DNA from: Paenibacillus pinihumi DSM 23905 = JCM 16419
GTDB taxonomy: Bacteria > Bacillota > Bacilli > Paenibacillales > Paenibacillaceae
Length of the DNA: 64,000 nt
Direction: 5' to 3'
NCBI RefSeq assembly: GCF_000422505.1
Contig: NZ_AULX01000020.1
Span: 62,001-126,000, forward strand
A program made the position numbers and the translations under genes. Below, in pieces: positions 62,835-64,000 of the stretch; position 1 is the stretch's first letter; each line of letters begins with the position of its first letter. Below the pieces are notes generated by a model that searched no databases, had not been told where the DNA came from, and was given only the letters and a program-made list of their open reading frames with translations.

Positions 62835-63983
62835 TTAGGAGTCAAAGTTGACGGTAATATCCAGAATCTCCGACCGGCTGCCCAACCGGATCGGAGGTCC
62901 CCATGTTCCGAAGCCTGACGAGACAAATACATGCAGTTTGCTTTTGCGCATATAGCCCCAGTCCAGCTCGAAGAGCCTTCTTGTAATCAAGTGGTTCGGG
63001 GCAATCTGGCCGCGGTGTGTATGACCGCAAAGCAGCAGGTCGGCTCCCGCCTCCGCTGCCCGCCCGAATTCATAAGGCTGGTGGTCCAGCAGTATGACTG
63101 GCCGCGAAAGATCCAGTCCGGACAATAGCTCGGCTGAGCTGAGCCGTCCCTTCGGATCCATCGCTTCCGCCGAACGGTCCTTGCGCCCGGCAACATAATA
63201 GCCGCCGGCAAGCTCAACCGTCTCATCCTGAAGCACCTTGATGCCAATCTTATGCATCACCTGGGTGTAGGTCTCAATCGACCGGCCGTAATACTCATGA
63301 TTGCCGAGTATTGCATACACACCGTGCTTGGCTTTGAGCTGCTTCATCGTGTCGCCGAGATTGTTGCGGAGGAACGGTTCAATGCTGTCATCAAGCACAT
63401 CGCCCGGCAGAAGAATAACATCAGGCTGCATCGCGTTAATCTTGCGCACCAGCTTCTGCAAATGCCGCTTGCCGACAATATTGCCCAGGTGAAGATCGGA
63501 GGCTGCAGCAATTCGCAGCTGCTTCAGCCCTCCTGCCTGCTTGTCCACCTGGACCGTGTGCTTGCGGACTACCGTATCCCAAGCGTTGCGTGATCCGACA
63601 GCCATAAGCACAAGGAGCAGGACAAGCACAATTCCCCCTGCAATCTTGATGAACCCGGTCGTATCCGCCCCCGTAAGCCGCATGATGCCATAAATAATAT
63701 CGGCAGGCACCAGGAGAAGGATGAGAAACTCCATTACGGCAAAATAATAGGAGCCAATTACCTTGAGCAGCCGTGCAGGCGCGCGCAGCGGTCCGGGGTA
63801 GCGGACGTATCCGATCAAGTAGGACAAAGCTACTATGCCGAAAACAATCCAAAATAGCGGCATGCTGATGCCGGGCCACCATTCGCGAAGATAGGCCAGA
63901 ATATGGGCGCCGATATAGCCGTTTATCAGCAGCACGGCCGTCAGCATTATTACAATCGAAGCAATCATTTGTCTGGCTTTCAT
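62835..63983 (-). CDS. Membrane metallophosphoesterase
   Basis: A 382-residue protein with four to five N-terminal helices (about 1-145), then a cytoplasmic or surface calcineurin-like phosphoesterase domain. Metal-binding motifs are RIAAASDLHLGNIVGKRHLQ, LPGDVLDD, YAILGNHEYYGRSI, ILLDHQPYEF and LLLCGHTHRGQI. This layout matches the YkuE/YpbG-like group, proposed for phospholipid or lipid-A-like substrates, but the substrate here is unknown. The ATG at 63983 has GGAG ten bases upstream. It may run in an operon with the CNNM gene. Confidence 0.9.
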   Translation of the reverse strand: MKARQMIASIVIMLTAVLLINGYIGAHILAYLREWWPGISMPLFWIVFGIVALSYLIGYVRYPGPLRAPARLLKVIGSYYFAVMEFLILLLVPADIIYGIMRLTGADTTGFIKIAGGIVLVLLLVLMAVGSRNAWDTVVRKHTVQVDKQAGGLKQLRIAAASDLHLGNIVGKRHLQKLVRKINAMQPDVILLPGDVLDDSIEPFLRNNLGDTMKQLKAKHGVYAILGNHEYYGRSIETYTQVMHKIGIKVLQDETVELAGGYYVAGRKDRSAEAMDPKGRLSSAELLSGLDLSRPVILLDHQPYEFGRAAEAGADLLLCGHTHRGQIAPNHLITRRLFELDWGYMRKSKLHVFVSSGFGTWGPPIRLGSRSEILDITVNFDS

Positions 63984-64000
63984 CCGGCATGTCTCCTGTT

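Overview
The window looks like a chromosomal segment of a Gram-positive, low-to-mid GC endospore-former, most likely a Paenibacillus or close Paenibacillaceae relative. Pointers are the strong AGGAGG-type ribosome binding sites with frequent GTG/TTG starts, a BceAB-type exporter, a lipoteichoic acid synthase, TPP and T-box riboswitches in Firmicute arrangement, a CYP102 fatty-acid hydroxylase with a Bm3R1-type repressor, and a type I-C CRISPR array. No organism name can be read from the sequence itself.

Layout. 1-9990: a partial membrane-anchored glycerophosphodiester phosphodiesterase, a DUF3891 protein, a 33-residue membrane peptide, an esterase divergent from a TetR regulator, a BceAB-like exporter and a lipoteichoic acid synthase with an extra C-terminal Ig-like module. 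10216-19148: a surface-glycan cluster of six proteins with glycosyltransferase domains (two multidomain), a DegT aminotransferase, a NeuD-like acetyltransferase and a methyltransferase. 19260-22642: a compact operon of an ABC exporter fused to a cyclic-nucleotide-binding domain, two paralogous GNAT proteins and, between them, an unannotated 35-residue peptide gene. This is the best candidate for an undescribed system. 22839-25715: a lipoprotein, a DUF2306 membrane protein, a HAD phosphatase and a MEKHLA protein.

25904-36236 is a thiamine region on the minus strand. A TPP riboswitch with terminator heads ylmB-tenA-thiZ-thiX-thiY (salvage of degraded thiamine pyrimidine). This is followed, after a 574-base gap, by thiF-thiE-thiS-thiG-thiO-thiD (thiazole synthesis, coupling and pyrimidine phosphorylation). 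thiC is not in the window. 36439-47901: two HAD hydrolases, an SPL-type radical SAM protein, a two-component system with an ABC exporter, an MFS/MarR pair and a sugar ABC uptake system without its own ATPase. 48075-57576: a CYP102-type P450-reductase fusion with its TetR repressor and two identical palindromic operators, a DUF1349 protein, an LLM flavin oxidoreductase, and a tandem-HTH MerR regulator divergent from a UvrA-like ATPase that lacks the UvrB-binding domain.

57649-59068: a decayed IS1182-like transposase remnant abuts a type I-C-like CRISPR array (11 full repeats plus a degenerate terminal one) with a recognisable leader, but no cas genes lie anywhere in the window. 59069-63983: thrS behind a T-box, a CNNM/CorC-type membrane protein and a membrane metallophosphoesterase. 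No tRNA or rRNA genes were seen.
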